A stretch of 64,000 nt of DNA from Aplectana chamaeleonis (Eukaryota > Nematoda > Chromadorea > Rhabditida > Cosmocercidae): the NCBI GenBank assembly GCA_029168955.1, contig JAPDOI010000010.1, positions 2,019,501 through 2,083,500 of the forward strand, given 5' to 3'. Position 1 is the stretch's first letter. Every line of letters begins with the position of its first letter. The notes beneath the pieces are model-generated. The model searched no databases. It was not told the DNA's origin and saw only the letters and a list, made by a program, of their open reading frames with translations. Positions 47,640 to 59,216 of this stretch are shown piece after piece. The position numbers and the translations under genes are program-made.

Positions 47640-48145
47640 CTTTCACCTCGACGAGGATAGCGAGGGCAGCACGAGGGGAAGAGCTGCTGCTCGAGCAGCA
47701 CTGGCTGCCTTTGTGCCGCTCTTAGCGGCACGTGCTGCCCTCGTCCTGCATTTGTCGCCTCAGCTACTGCTCTTTTTGTGACAATCGTGGTGTGGTAACA
47801 TTGCTCAAAGTGATCCATTTGGATAGCTACGAGCATATTTACATTCAGCACAGGGGGTTTTTTGTCTCGAGCATGCACATATAGACCTCTGATTAGTCAT
47901 ATGTCAATTCAATGATTCTCTTTTCTCCCCCCAAACAAGGTGTATGAAATTAAAGCAATCGCTTGATCTTTATCTCAGACGATCGTGGGCTGTCAAGGAA
48001 TACAACTAGCTCTCACTTCTACTAGAATAGCGAGAGCAGCACAAGGGGACGAGTCGCTGCTCGAGGAGCACGTGCTGCCTTTGTGCCGCTCTTAGCAGCA
48101 CGTGCTGCTCTCGTCCTTCATTTGTCGCCTCAGCTGCGAGAGGTC
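47640..48145. repeat. E4 left subterminal repeats, duplicated block
   Basis: The block ATAGCGAGGGCAGCACGAGG through CTTTGTGCCGCTCTTAGCGG CACGTGCTGC to TCGTCCTGCATTTGTCGCCT CAGCT at about 47,656-47,764 recurs at about 48,026-48,136. Each block holds GCAGCACGAGGGG-type sequence followed by its reverse complement, so each can fold into a hairpin. Confidence 0.85.
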
Positions 48146-48992
48146 GCGCTCTGATAAAAGTGAGCTCTCCACGCAATGCATTAGCCGCCACCGCGCGTTT
48201 ATCCGGATATTGAGTCATAGAAGGGCGACCAGTTGGAGATGAAATGGAAGTGTGGCACTTTTATGGAAGATGCACATTTTCGTTGGAACGAGTCTTCAAA
48301 AAAACTTTTGCTATTTTACTAGTCATCAAATCAAACGTCGTTTCACTCTGAAGAAAATGTAAATTTAAAATGGCACTATCGAGAAAAGTAGTTCCTTGCG
48401 AGCAATTTGAACGGTTCAGCTCGGCTAAAAAACTTATGAATTGTTCTGGAAAAAGAGATGAGTCGTCATTCCCATCGGATGGTGGTTGTGTGAAACCAGC
48501 CAAAAATTCGAGAGGCATTCGGCTCTTCTATAAAGATTTATTTAGGGTGTTCTTCCAGATTTGCAACAATTTGCCTTTTTTAAATCTGGAAGGTGTAAGT
48601 CGGAAAATGTGAAAAATCTCCTTCTCACTTCTAAATGCGTTTCCATAAACCCAAACTTTACTCGCATTTTCCATAGAAAAATCAATTGTTTTGGTTTTGG
48701 ACGAAGACGTCTATTTTTCAAATGCTAAGCGGCGATGGTTTGCCAAAAAATTTAGCGAAATGGAGAATGCCCTTTTTCACGAAAAGCACAATGCTCACAG
48801 AATTCGAAGCCGAAAAAACATTTTTCCAGTGAAATTAATCATTTGAGCTCTTCCGAAAAATGTTCACGACAATAATTTAGAAATAGGAAAATATGTTCAA
48901 GGAACTCAAAAACCGTTGTTTTTTGAAAGAGAAGAAATCACCGTTTACAGGAAGATCAATAAACGATGAATACTCTGATATTTGAATTCCGT

Positions 48993-49447
48993 TTAAAGGA
49001 AGTGTTCAAGATGAATCTGGTTCTCGAGGTTTCAGTCTGCAACACTAAGTTGGCAGATGCTGGAAAGGATAGGGTCGAAGAAAGCAACGACAAAGGGCCA
49101 GAAATCAATAAATATGGCTTTGAAGGTTATCCCGGTGCACCTGCCTATCCCGTTCCGCCTCCATTCGTACGAGCTTGTGGCGCCGCACACGTTTCGATGG
49201 CAAATTGCCAAGCAACTCTGCCGCGTCCAGCCTGCACGATTTGAGCGGATTTCGCGATTTGCGCGCGCTTGCGGAAATCAGCATGGCCCATGATTCTCGT
49301 CCACGCCCTGAACGTTAGGAACCGTTATTTTAGCTTATTATAAACATTTTTCTTCGCTGTTTCTTCACTATTAGTTACCTCAGGACCCAAAAATCCCATT
49401 TTTGCGTCGAACTCGAGTGCGATATTGATCATGAACACTGCTTTTAA
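48993..49447 (+). mobile_element. MITE M4
   Basis: TTAAAGGAAGTGTTCAAGAT at the left and ATCATGAACACTGCTTTTAA at the right. It is homologous over its length to M5 (55,363-55,833, opposite orientation). Both keep an open frame starting MNLV(L/F)E with the shared core DRVEESN. It is nested in E4. Confidence 0.8.
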
Positions 49448-50189
49448 CCCTGGACATTCCTCTAAGCAGTGCGAATTTCAGCGACTCAAGAATACTTTGA
49501 GGAGAACTTCATTCTTGAAGTGTGTGAATATAACTTTTTCTAAAAAGAAAGTCATAACTCTACACGTGGAAACTCGGAGAAAATTCGTTATGGGGTCCTC
49601 AAAACTAATCTCAGATTGAACAGTTTCACAAGTACTGCTGGTTCAGCATTCGCCTCCTTAAGATTAGGTCCGGATTATGTGCCCCGTTCTTTTCCTTCTT
49701 TCAAACGCTAAGCTACTAGTATTCTTCTTGAGTGGTAATTTTTCAGTTTGTTTTTCTGCTGTGTCATATTCAACGCCCGTTTTTTCACGTCTACCCTATG
49801 TAGCGTATTGAATAAATAAAAAAATAATTCGTCTTTAAAAACGAGGGAAACAGATTATCACGCCTAATTTAAAACTCTATAGTCACGAAACCGAGTGAAA
49901 ATCAATTCCTGTTCAAGGAATAGAGAAATTCTGTGTCAGGAAATGATTTTTGAGATGCTCACATACACTATTGGCCGAGGCCTTTGTTGAACGGCCCTCG
50001 CAAACTCGTGCAAGATACGAGGCGACCTAGGGTGCGCATGAGACAGCCCGTAGTGCCAGCATCATTTTCTTCAATTGTGGCAAAGATCATTGGATATAAG
50101 CAACCATGAAAGACCCGTTAAAGTTATCAATGAGCCTCACTGGGGTCTTTGTTTTTGATTGGTCGACGCAGCGCTGCTGCTGAGCTCTA

Positions 50190-50507
50190 CCCATCCCCTG
50201 CCGGAGAAGGTGTTATGAGAAGGAAAAGAAAGATTATGAATGAGGAGCAGCAATCGGGGCCACCATGAGGAGCAGCAGTTAGGGCCACAAGCAGGAGCAG
50301 CAGTTGGGGAGACGACTGGAGCAGTTGGGGCGACTGTAGCAGCACGTGAAGCCACTATACGAGCAGCAGTTGGGGCAGTGAGCGGAGCAAGAGAACACAA
50401 TGTGCTGCCCTGGCCAGCAGTTGGGGGAACGAAAGAGGCTTACACCTCGACGAGTAACTGCGTTAGTAATCCCCTCGTGCTGCCTAACTAAGCCGCGAGC
50501 ATCTGAG
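50190..50507. repeat. E4 right subterminal GAGCAGCAGTTGGGG repeats
   Basis: About seven units of GGAGCAGCAGTTGGGGC with variable spacers, then GTGCTGCC boxes, TTACACCTCGACGAG and CCCCTCGTGCTGCC, ending at the CTCAGA terminus. Confidence 0.8.
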
Positions 50508-50755
50508 TAGTGGGAGGGGGTAAAGATGAGGATCCGCCACCACTTCTCTCCAGTCATCTAGCACAAGGAACAGAAGCGCCATGCCAGGAGCAAGAGATCC
50601 AGGGGTGGTAGCCATCGTGTATTCCAACCCCTGAATAGGCGGGGGAAAGGTAGAGACGCGGCTAGTGGGCTGTCGCTAGCCCCGTGTTACGTCCAAGGAG
50701 GAACCTCGCTCCTACTACGCTCCTCCGTGTCTCCTGCCTCTTCAGGGGTTGGAAT

Positions 50756-50845
50756 CAGGGGTGTGCGGCAAAGGAATTCAAAATTTCGGCAAACGGCAAC
50801 GGCAAACCCCAAAAATGGCCGGCAAACGGCAAACGGCAAAATCTG
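50756..50845 (+). repeat. CGGCAAA repeats with AGGGGTGTGCG leader
   Basis: TCAGGGGTGTGCGGCAAAGG precedes AATTTCGGCAAACGGCAACG GCAAACCCCAAAAATGGC and more CGGCAAA units. A sister block in reverse order lies at 52,495-52,580. Confidence 0.85.
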
Positions 50846-52052
50846 TTTTGTGCTATAATACACCAGCATTTGTTTAGTCATGAGGTATTCCATGCAGTAT
50901 CTGCCAGTTACAATGTACCTGGCGTTTCCCTAGCCGTTACAGGAAGAAAGAGTCCCGTATATCAAAAGCTACTTTAAAGCCTCAGGTGATTAGAAACGCC
51001 AGTAGCGCTGATCTGTGTGTGATCTGTATAGGAGTCGCTATCAAGTTCGACGAGGCCGTTAGCCTATCCCTCATCGCAGATAATCAGATAATTCTGTTGA
51101 TTCCCCTCCCCCCCCTAGTCAAAGCTTCCGTTCACATACGGGCTAGAGATTTAAAGATTGGCCGCCTTCTTGAGCAGTGCAAAGCCTGATTGACCTGCAA
51201 AGGATTTACTCTAAAAGGGGCTTGCGGTCAGCGTGACCCAGCATAGTCGATCCGGGGACGGTCGGCAAACCTTTAGCAAGCTTGTCGCCGTGGGAGTGTG
51301 CGCCGACCCAAAGACTGGCCGATACCGGTACGACAAGCTACAGGAGTGTAGTAGGACCAGTCTAGCTGTATGCAGTGCTCACGATAAAAGCAGCCATCAA
51401 AGTCTCATTGGAAAGCCAGAGCTCCAAGAGGCGCTTTGATCGAACACACAAAAATAGAGGCATTTAGTGACAGTTTGACTGTTACGACGCGCCGACGGAA
51501 AGCCGCTGCGCTCACGTCGTCGCTGGCTAGCCTGACTGCACATGGGTACTTCTCTTTATGTGTATTCGGTCTACAAGCCGGCAAGAGGCCTATTACGACA
51601 ATAGTGTCGGCTAAAAGAGAGCAAGCATTGTTCAATTTCAAAAACGTCGGACAAGGTATATGCACGTTTCATCAGCTTTCTCTCACAATTAGTACCATCC
51701 GCCCACCAACCGACAATAAGTGGACTAATTCACACGAGTTCTCAACAAGTTTATATGTCTAAAAAAGACTGCTTTTTCGCTACAACTTTGATAACATTTG
51801 GTTTTGTAATCTTGGAACTTGCAGGAGTCGGTATGCTCTTGAACAGGGGTTTTCGCATTTCTGGCATTTCTAAGGGGCCAAGAATTTGATGAGTTAAAAA
51901 AGACACTAGGAGGCTCCAAACGACTTAGAATTTTAACAAACTCCTCTGATTACCTAGTCGAGTTATGTATTTTCAACAGTTTAGTTTTATTTCTTGTCTC
52001 GTGGGCGAGAACTAAAGAAAGCGAAAGAACATTGTTCCTTTTAATAATAGAA
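50846..52052. other. No recognised gene
   Basis: Frames of 60-110 codons on both strands and a moderately GC-rich stretch at 51,220-51,420, without introns or motifs I can defend. Confidence 0.35.
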
Positions 52053-52330
52053 TTAAAGGCAGGATTCGTTCAGTTGGGCTGAGCTTCAGGCATCCTCTCC
52101 TAGCTCTGGAGGATGTGAGATTGAAAAATTTGCTTGACAATGTGATCGTTTTACCGGTTAGAGTTCTCAAGGTCATGACCAAGTCAAACTCAACGCTTCT
52201 TGAGAGCAAAGTTGGGAGACCTAGCTGAACTCTTCTGTCTTTTTCCATTAGAGATATCAAGGTAGCTGAGGCCAGTCGTTTGAGTGCGGGTGAAATTGTT
52301 CTGTAGGCTTTCCAACGAATCAATGTCTTT
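52053..52330 (-). repeat. One end of an AGGCAGGATTC MITE
   Basis: ATTAAAGGCAGGATTCGTTC matches the terminus of the M families, but no partner end is found nearby. The minus-strand frame over it (52,012-52,323) runs through the terminus and is not a host gene. Confidence 0.5.
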
Positions 52331-52494
52331 ACAGTGTCTGTTTAGCAGTGGGTACAATTACACATTACATGAGCTGGAACTAGTCAAAATAATATGTAGC
52401 AGCTTCGAATCGCTGCTTCGAACCAATACAGAAACTGCTGTGAGGGCAAATCCAATTGTTTTAACGCTATTTTGCCAAAATTTTTCCGTTTCAG

Positions 52495-52580
52495 ACGAAA
52501 ATTTCGGCAAACGGCAACGGCAACGGCAAACCCCAAAAAATGGACGCCAAACGGCAACGGTAATTGCCGCACACCTTTGG
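52495..52580 (-). repeat. CGGCAAA repeats, second block
   Basis: ATTTCGGCAAACGGCAACGG CAACGGCAAACCCCAAAAAA TGG, closed by AATTGCCGCACACCTTTGG, the inverse of the leader at 50,756. Confidence 0.85.
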
Positions 52581-54509
52581 TTAGAATACACGATGACAAC
52601 CACCCGAGATCCAAGATTGCAATGTACAGTGAAAGCTTTTTACTTTCAAGTGACTTTGGTACAAGAAAGGCAGAAGAAACCTTTTTACCTAGAAAGTTCA
52701 GACGTAAAACCACTTCCGACGTTCGGAAGAGCTCCGGACGTATTGCAGTGGACACACCGTGTTCGACGGAGAGGGCGGGAAATAAATTCTCTAGAAGGCT
52801 TTTGAGCCCTTTTATTTTTCGGAAGCTAGGGGTTTTGTGCGGCTTCCTCGCTATTATCGCTTAACTAAAGAGCTTGCCCACTCAAAAACAAAAAAAATGA
52901 GACACCGTTGTTTGCGCGTACGATGCCTTTCAGCTGTGATACGATTTGGAGTAGACACCAAATGCTTCAGAATGAGATCAGTTCTTCATGGGCACATGCA
53001 GGAAGGAGGAAAAATCCCCGAAGCCGACTCAGTTACAAGTTATACCGTGTAAAATTGAAAGCCCTTCAGGCTTTCGCTCACCATTTGCTTTCAAAATCAT
53101 TGTATACTACGAAACGTTGTGCGTTTTGAGAGAGAGAGGTTTGATGAGAAAAACAGACTAAACGTGGTAAATATCGATGCGCTTATCTAGGCGCAGTAAC
53201 ATCAGAAAGTTTTGTCACCATATTTAAAGAGTACCCTGTATCTGGTGAGTCTATGCAATGAGTTACAGAAGCCAGTCAATGTTCATTGCAGTCTGGTACT
53301 AATTTATCAACCCCGCATGGATGATAGCAGATTTAGTTGCCCTCGGGCGGGAATCGGCCACTTCACTGTGTGCAGTGACGTTGTCCCTTGCGCCACTACG
53401 CTAAATGCTCCCTTACAACTGCATATTCATATCAATGTGGTCGACGCAAAAATTTTCTTCGACTTTACGTATTTTTCACCGTCTTCGTTTCCATGACTCT
53501 GCAGTCTCTATGGCTTCTCGCGGGCTGTGTGTCTCTATTTTTGTGTTTATGTATTCAAGAAAACACACCGAACTGACTAGCGATTCTTCATCGACTACAC
53601 ACTTTTTTCGAGTATCAATGTTCCTGCATTTCGAAGTGGTTATAGGTGACTTCAGTGTTTCCCTTGTTGTCACAGGAGGTTCTCTCGGAGAATGCAAACA
53701 AAATGGGGAAGATTAAAAGCAGAGAATGGTTAGCAAGAGTTCTAAAGAGCTCACTGAGCAATTTCTAGAATCTTCAGCAACAGCGGTGCGGTGCATGCAT
53801 TTATTCAATCTGCCGCATTTTTTTTATAATTGACATTCACAATCCGGTGTAGTCATTCAACGAGGCGAGCTCATGTGTATCTGTTGACTAATACCGGATG
53901 TTTTGCTTGCAGATTTTTATGAACTGCCACCTGCATAGACATTCTCCCATTCACTTTTCAAATGCTTCGCTACGATGGCGTTTGATGCCTTTAGTCCGTG
54001 TGATTTAGTAAATCGTAGAGTGTGATCCGCTGTCTTCTTGGAATTCAAACGAAGTCGCTGCGGTATCTTGCTTTTTTCTCCAATGTTGCTGCAAGGGCAG
54101 CGATCGTAATGGAAAACGTTTCTGACATTTCCAGAGACAGAGAGACTAATGAAGGACAGTGAATGATGAATGAAGCCTTAGTCGTAAAAAACGAATGCCA
54201 GTTAGGCCTAACATACCAACATGAAATATTGCCCTTATGTAATCCGTGACTCGTTGCAAAGCTACATGTTTTCTATTGGAAAGGAATTTTTACAACAGCT
54301 CGCGCATTGATTTGCAAAGTGAATTAACAATTCTAAAGCTCTTTTTTGTTCTCTAAAAGGCCTTTAAATTTGCCTTTTCTGTTAACTCAGCTTTTCTTGA
54401 CTGTTTATGCTTCGAAGTGGGGTGCTCTTATCCAGCCCACACCCCCCCCAATGGCTCACTCAATTTGGCTCTATAATTTATTAGGTTTTTCCTCCGATTT
54501 TGTTATATC
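52581..54509. other. No recognised gene
   Basis: Mixed sequence. Overlapping frames of 70-130 codons at 52,472-52,864 and 53,405-53,716 have no motif. The GCGCGTACGATGCCTTT tract near 52,915 is shared with 19,345 and marks a dispersed repeat. Confidence 0.35.
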
Positions 54510-55003
54510 TTAAAGGCAGTGTTCACGATGAAAATCGTTTTTCTGTTTTTCCGCCTATCTTGAAAACGGCCCCATGCTGATTCCAATGGTGTCTCTGAAA
54601 TAATACAAGACCTTCTGTGAACGCAGGTATGGTCCCTCAAAGATTGAGCTATGGAAACATGGTGGACGAGTTGTCCGAGGCTTGTAACTTCCGTCTTTAG
54701 CAGCCGATCTATGCGAGCTGACCTGAGTAAAGAGAGAAGCTGAGAATGAAGGGAAGAACGGGGCTAATGATTGAAAATCATCGCTCATCTCACGATCTCG
54801 AGCATTCATTTGTTCACGTCGGTGGGCGTGTGATGCGCTTTTGGGGTTTCCAATGCGCTCGAAGTTGCAACTTCGGGCTCTTTTGGGGCTCTTCCTGGCT
54901 CATTTTCACGCGTTCTTTCGACGTTAACGTTACAGAGTGTCCCTCCACTACCCAATCCTAGTGGAATTTCAAAAACTTTTTTCATCGTGAACACTGCCTT
55001 TAA
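54510..55003 (-). mobile_element. MITE M2b
   Basis: TTAAAGGCAGTGTTCACGAT to ATCGTGAACACTGCCTTTAA, 494 bp, close in sequence and length to M2a. The minus-strand frames at 54,555-54,809 and 54,806-54,994 correspond to those in M2a with many substitutions but few stops. Confidence 0.88.
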
Positions 55004-55362
55004 CCACCGGTGGTGCCATTTCCCTACTTCCTAGTCCAGACAGCTCATCAACTGCTGACCACTGGTGAAGGGCGGTGGGTGAATGAAGACGCACCGCTCT
55101 CCACTTTTTTATACCTTACACTTTATCAATTGGTTATCATCAATTTTGTTTACGAGAGCCGGAAGAAAGGGGGGGGGAGGTGGACTGTATAACATTATTC
55201 TTCGAAGTGAAGTAAATGTTTGAAAGGGACAAATCAGCTATTTCGACCATTGTGTGCTCTCGCTTGCAAGGCCAAGCGTCTGCCAAAGTACTCCGGTACA
55301 TCTGCTGAGTTCTTGGAGCGCATGCTGTGGACGACTCTACTGCAGAGAAATAGTTATAGAAG
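55004..55362. other. Spacer, nothing recognised
   Basis: Short unique sequence between two MITEs; no frame or repeat of note. Confidence 0.4.
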
Positions 55363-55833
55363 TTAGAGGCAGTATTTACGATGAATACCAAATTCGATTT
55401 CGAATCAAAAATTGAGATTTTTTTGGTCGCGGGTTAATGAATAAGGAAAAACAGCGAAGAAAAGCGCTCAGAATAAGCTAAAATATTTTAACGTACGTAA
55501 GCTTCAGGTCGCGGACGAGCTTGCGCGTCCTGCTGGTTTCAGCAAACACGCGCCAATGGCGAAATGTGCGCGAATCGATCAGGCTGGACGTGTCGGAGTT
55601 GCTTGGCGATTTTCCATCGAAAACGTCCGCGACGCCACATTCTCGTCAGAACGGGGTGCGGGGCGGGCTACGCAGGCGTACTGGGCTAACGGAATATTCA
55701 CTTCGCGGCCGTTGTCATCTATTTCTGGCCCGTTTTCGTTGCTTTCTTCGACCCTGTCCCCTGCAGCATCTGCCAGCGTAGTGTTTGACACTGAAAACTC
55801 AAAAACGAGATTCATCGTAAACACTGCCTTTAA
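55363..55833 (-). mobile_element. MITE M5
   Basis: TTAGAGGCAGTATTTACGAT to ATCGTAAACACTGCCTTTAA, the inverse relative of M4. The minus-strand frame 55,579-55,881 begins upstream of the conserved MNLVFEFSVSNTTLADA segment. Confidence 0.8.
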
Positions 55834-55971
55834 GAAGGGCGACCATTCCTTCAAGCGAGACCTTGACCCAAAGAAGGCCATTATCTGTCTCTGGTGTGTT
55901 TGGGAGGGTCTGGTGCTTTAGGAGCTTATCAAAAACATCTTGAAGGTATACAGAATTTTCCGTTTAGTCTA

Positions 55972-56135
55972 ATTACCCTCTATAAAACGTCGTAATTCAC
56001 ATCATTCGAGGCGCGAGCGGCGCGCGCGACGCCTCGGCCTCTGTCAGCCCTACGCTCTCTCACTGTCTCTAACCTCCGCTCCGCACCAGCGCACGTAGGA
56101 ACCAAGTGAATTTTGCCGTTTTATAGCCTGTACCT
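55972..56135 (+). repeat. Dispersed GC-rich repeat, copy 1
   Basis: ACCCTCTATAAAACGTCGTA ATTCACATCATTCGAGGCGC GAGCGGCGCGCGCGACG through TAGCCTGTACCTAC. It recurs at 58,202-58,375 with about one change in ten. Confidence 0.85.
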
Positions 56136-57694
56136 ACTCCGTGTCACTGAGGCTATACAATAGGAAAGGAGTAATCGGCTAGAGCATGCCATGGCTTTAT
56201 TACTAACAACAAGTCAGGCATCATGTTGCGAGAACGCAGAAGCCGCCATTCGGGAGCTTGGTCGAGAGGGACTTCAACATCAATCATATTTTTCGGATCT
56301 TTCGGCAACGGATCCTTTCTACTCGGCAGCTTTTTTGACATCGATGGAAGGTGAAGAACAGCAGAGATTAGAATTGTCTATTTTTTATCTTCTGTTTACT
56401 CTATTCCTGAGCTCAAGATGTAATCAAACTTCGGTATAATCGAAGAAGACGGTATGACTCTTTTGTCGAACATAGGTTAAAGGTCGGCTCTTGCGGGGTT
56501 TGTTCTTCGTGATCTTTGCGGAGGAATGGGAACAGAACGCAATGAAATTTGGCTGCGGTTTGATGCATATGTTTCGCGGAACCGATCGCAATGAAATATT
56601 TCATGGCAGTAGTTCCAGGCCTTTATTATGAATGGGAGGCACTGATTGATGGCGAATTTCACCAGAAATTCAGACCCGACCCTATACGAATTCTGTCTAT
56701 TCGATTCACCTCTACAAAAGTACAACTGGACTAGTTTTCATTTCTTGATTTTTCCGAGTGCCCTTACAATGACGAGAAATCGACTCCTTAACAGCAACGC
56801 AACCCAGATCTGGAGCGCACAAAATCTAGACGGCAGCTGTCAGCAACCCGAGAAGGCCCTTCGATCCTGCAAATTTGTCGAAGTATTGCAAAAAAAAACA
56901 GGTAGAGCTACGTACTCGTTCATTCATCTTGGCTAGGATTCGAGAACGCTATTCATAGGCTACAAATGAGGTCATCACTAAAGATTGCGTGGTGTTTTCT
57001 CTGCGAACCCAACTGTAACCCGTGGCTTGACGTCGATGAATCCCAGCCTGATTCCTTTGCTTGATGTGTTTTGATCAACAGTAAAAACATTTTTTTACCA
57101 AAAGGCACGTTTTAAACTTTTTTTTATAAGAAAACTGTTGGTATTGATGGCTCCACTTCTTGAGTCTTTTTTTTTGTGAAATAATGCATACTGAATAAGA
57201 TTACGGATCTAGACACAATTTTATGAATATCGGTGAGCAGTTGAACGTTCGCGAGATCTTCAGATTTTTACAGCGATTCTGATGCTCTCATATGAAATCG
57301 TACGTTATTTCGCTCACACTTCACCCAGGAGGAGGGGTTGATTCATGAGATATACTTAACCTGTGGTTGAAGTTCGAGATCCGGAAGTTTTTTCCGATTA
57401 TCCGGATAAATATTCAAGATTTTAACCTGTTTTCGAACGTTCCATATATATTTCAATACATTTGTTCAGTTGCTATTTAGTTGCTGCATATTCTCAGACA
57501 CTCGTAATTGTGTTCCAGGTGTTTCGGATGGAACAGAGGGTGTTCCGGAGAAAGCCGCCGACAAAGAAAGCGCCGAATAGTGATGTCTCGGGGTAAACGG
57601 CCAACGTTCCGGGGCAACGTATTCAGCTTTTATACGACAGTGGTCGGCGGAACACCACTGCGAATGTTTGTGTTCGAATGCCGTAGCCTGAAAT
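56136..57694. other. No recognised gene
   Basis: Frames of 60-95 codons on both strands (56,153-56,341 minus, 56,191-56,439 plus, 56,646-56,936 plus) without motifs or convincing splice sites. AT-rich from 57.1 kb. Confidence 0.35.
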
Positions 57695-58057
57695 TGACGA
57701 ATAATGCTAACCGGACACCCACTTGGCGCGACGTGATTACGGACCCCGCACACAATCTCACGCCTAGTGGTATTTTTGGCACTGCAGTGCACTTTTCGTC
57801 GTTGCGAAGGATTTTAGAGTTATTCTTCTCAATCTGGGAAGAAGATTTTAAAATATAAGAATTGGAAACACTCGAATTAACAAGAACATTCACGTTTATA
57901 AACTTGTATCTATTTCTACTGTTGTAAATTTATTGATGATTTCTCTACGAGCTGGGCGAATAGTAGCACACTACATTAACAGTTCATGAAAATAAGCCAA
58001 ATGAACGATGAATTACTTTTCCTACGAAAGAAATGATTAAACTGACTAGGGAAGTGT

Positions 58058-59216
58058 TTAGAGTGGTAAACGCATCTGCGAAAACGACCAGTATCGTTAG
58101 TATCTCTTCTGGCTCAATAGTAAAAATGAGCAGTATCCCGCCCCGAGCTGCAGGTTCGAAAAAGTTATGAGCATTTTTCAAGCTTCGCGAAAAGGCAAGG
58201 GTACCCTCTATAAGACGTCGTAATTCGCATCATTCGAGGCGCGAGCGGCGCGCGCGATGGATGCCTCAGTCTCCGTCTACCCTCCGCTCTCTCATTGTCC
58301 CTAACCTCCGCTTCGAACCAGCACGCGTAGGAACCAAGTGAATTTCGCCGTTTTGTAGCCTGTACCTACCCACCACACATTTTCTTGGGAGTTTCAAAAA
58401 ATTTCGGATTTAGCCCAAAACTTGTATGGAGTGGTGGTAATCTAGGGTGGTGAACACGAATCTGGAGTCCATTCGTCGAGGTTTCGAGGCTTACTGTAGG
58501 TTACGGTAGGTAACATGTCATTTAGGGGGCAAAAACTACCTCAGTATTTTGAAAATCGACAAACCTACGTTAAATTCGTATTCTGCACACCGAATAACCC
58601 TCGTATACAAATTTTAAGTAAAATCTGAGATTTTGACCAAACCACCGTATACCCACCGTAATTTGCAGAAAATCGATAAACGGACTCCAGATTCGTACCG
58701 TAGCACTCGGGGAATCTCGAAAGTGGCGTTTTTCCCTCGAAAATTTCCCCGGTTGGGGAGCTTCGAACGGAATTAGCCGAAAACTTTGGAAAACCGACTA
58801 GTAAACCACAGATTCGTGATCAGCGCCCCAAAAAAACCCCTTGGGGAGTTATAAGTCCAAGTTTGGAACATTTCCCTAAAACGCTTCCAAAGCCCTCTAG
58901 TCGGTATAAATATGCGCCCAACCGAAAATCCGTACAAGTCCAAAACGCCTTCAGTCTGGACAAAGTATGGAAAATGCGACTTCTCCCAAATTTTGCTCAG
59001 GGAGGAGTTTTGGGCGCTGAACACATTCATAAGGTCCGTTTCCGAATTTTCGAAAGGATAATGCCCTTTTTGGAGGGTACAAAAAGCACAAAAAAACGAC
59101 CTTCTTAGGCTTGTAACTCCTTGGAACCTGCAGATCGGGGCGGGATACTGTGCGGCCACTGAGATACTAACGATACTAGTCGTTTTGGAAGATGCGTTTA
59201 CCGCTCTAAACTCCTC
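58058..59216. mobile_element. R3: R-family element with intact inverted ends
   Basis: The left end reads GTTTAGAGTGGTAAACGCAT CTGCGAAAACGA; the right end, reverse complemented, reads GTTTAGAGCGGTAAACGCAT CTTCCAAAACGA. Terminal inverted similarity continues for about 130 bp through CAGTATCCCGCCCCGA and CTGCAGGTTC. The interior matches 20,400-20,720 and the reverse half at 40,743-41,272. It carries the GC-rich dispersed repeat at 58,202-58,375. No transposase. Confidence 0.82.
58202..58375 (+). repeat. Dispersed GC-rich repeat, copy 2
   Basis: Matches 55,972-56,135 in order and orientation, with a 4-bp insertion (GATGGATGCCTC against GACGCCTC). It sits inside R3; the other R copies lack it, so it is a later insertion there. 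Confidence 0.85.

Larger units (their letters stand above)
47603..50507. mobile_element. E4: CTCAGA-terminus element, 2.9 kb
   Basis: The left end reads CTCAGAGGATCGCGGGGTCG; the right end, reverse complemented, reads CTCAGATGCTCGCGGCTTAG. TA flanks both ends (47,601-47,602 and 50,508-50,509). Both ends have GGCAGCACGAGGGG and a CACCTCGACGAG box. The interior contains MITE M4 and a minus-strand ATG-initiated frame of 85 codons (48,261-48,518) of unknown nature. No transposase is recognised. Confidence 0.75.

Noticed and set aside
56005..56060. GC-rich GAGCGGCGCGCGCGACG tract as the end of another CTCAGA element
   Set aside because: No CTCAGA terminus and no matching flanks; the tract belongs to a 165-bp dispersed repeat also found at 58.2 kb.
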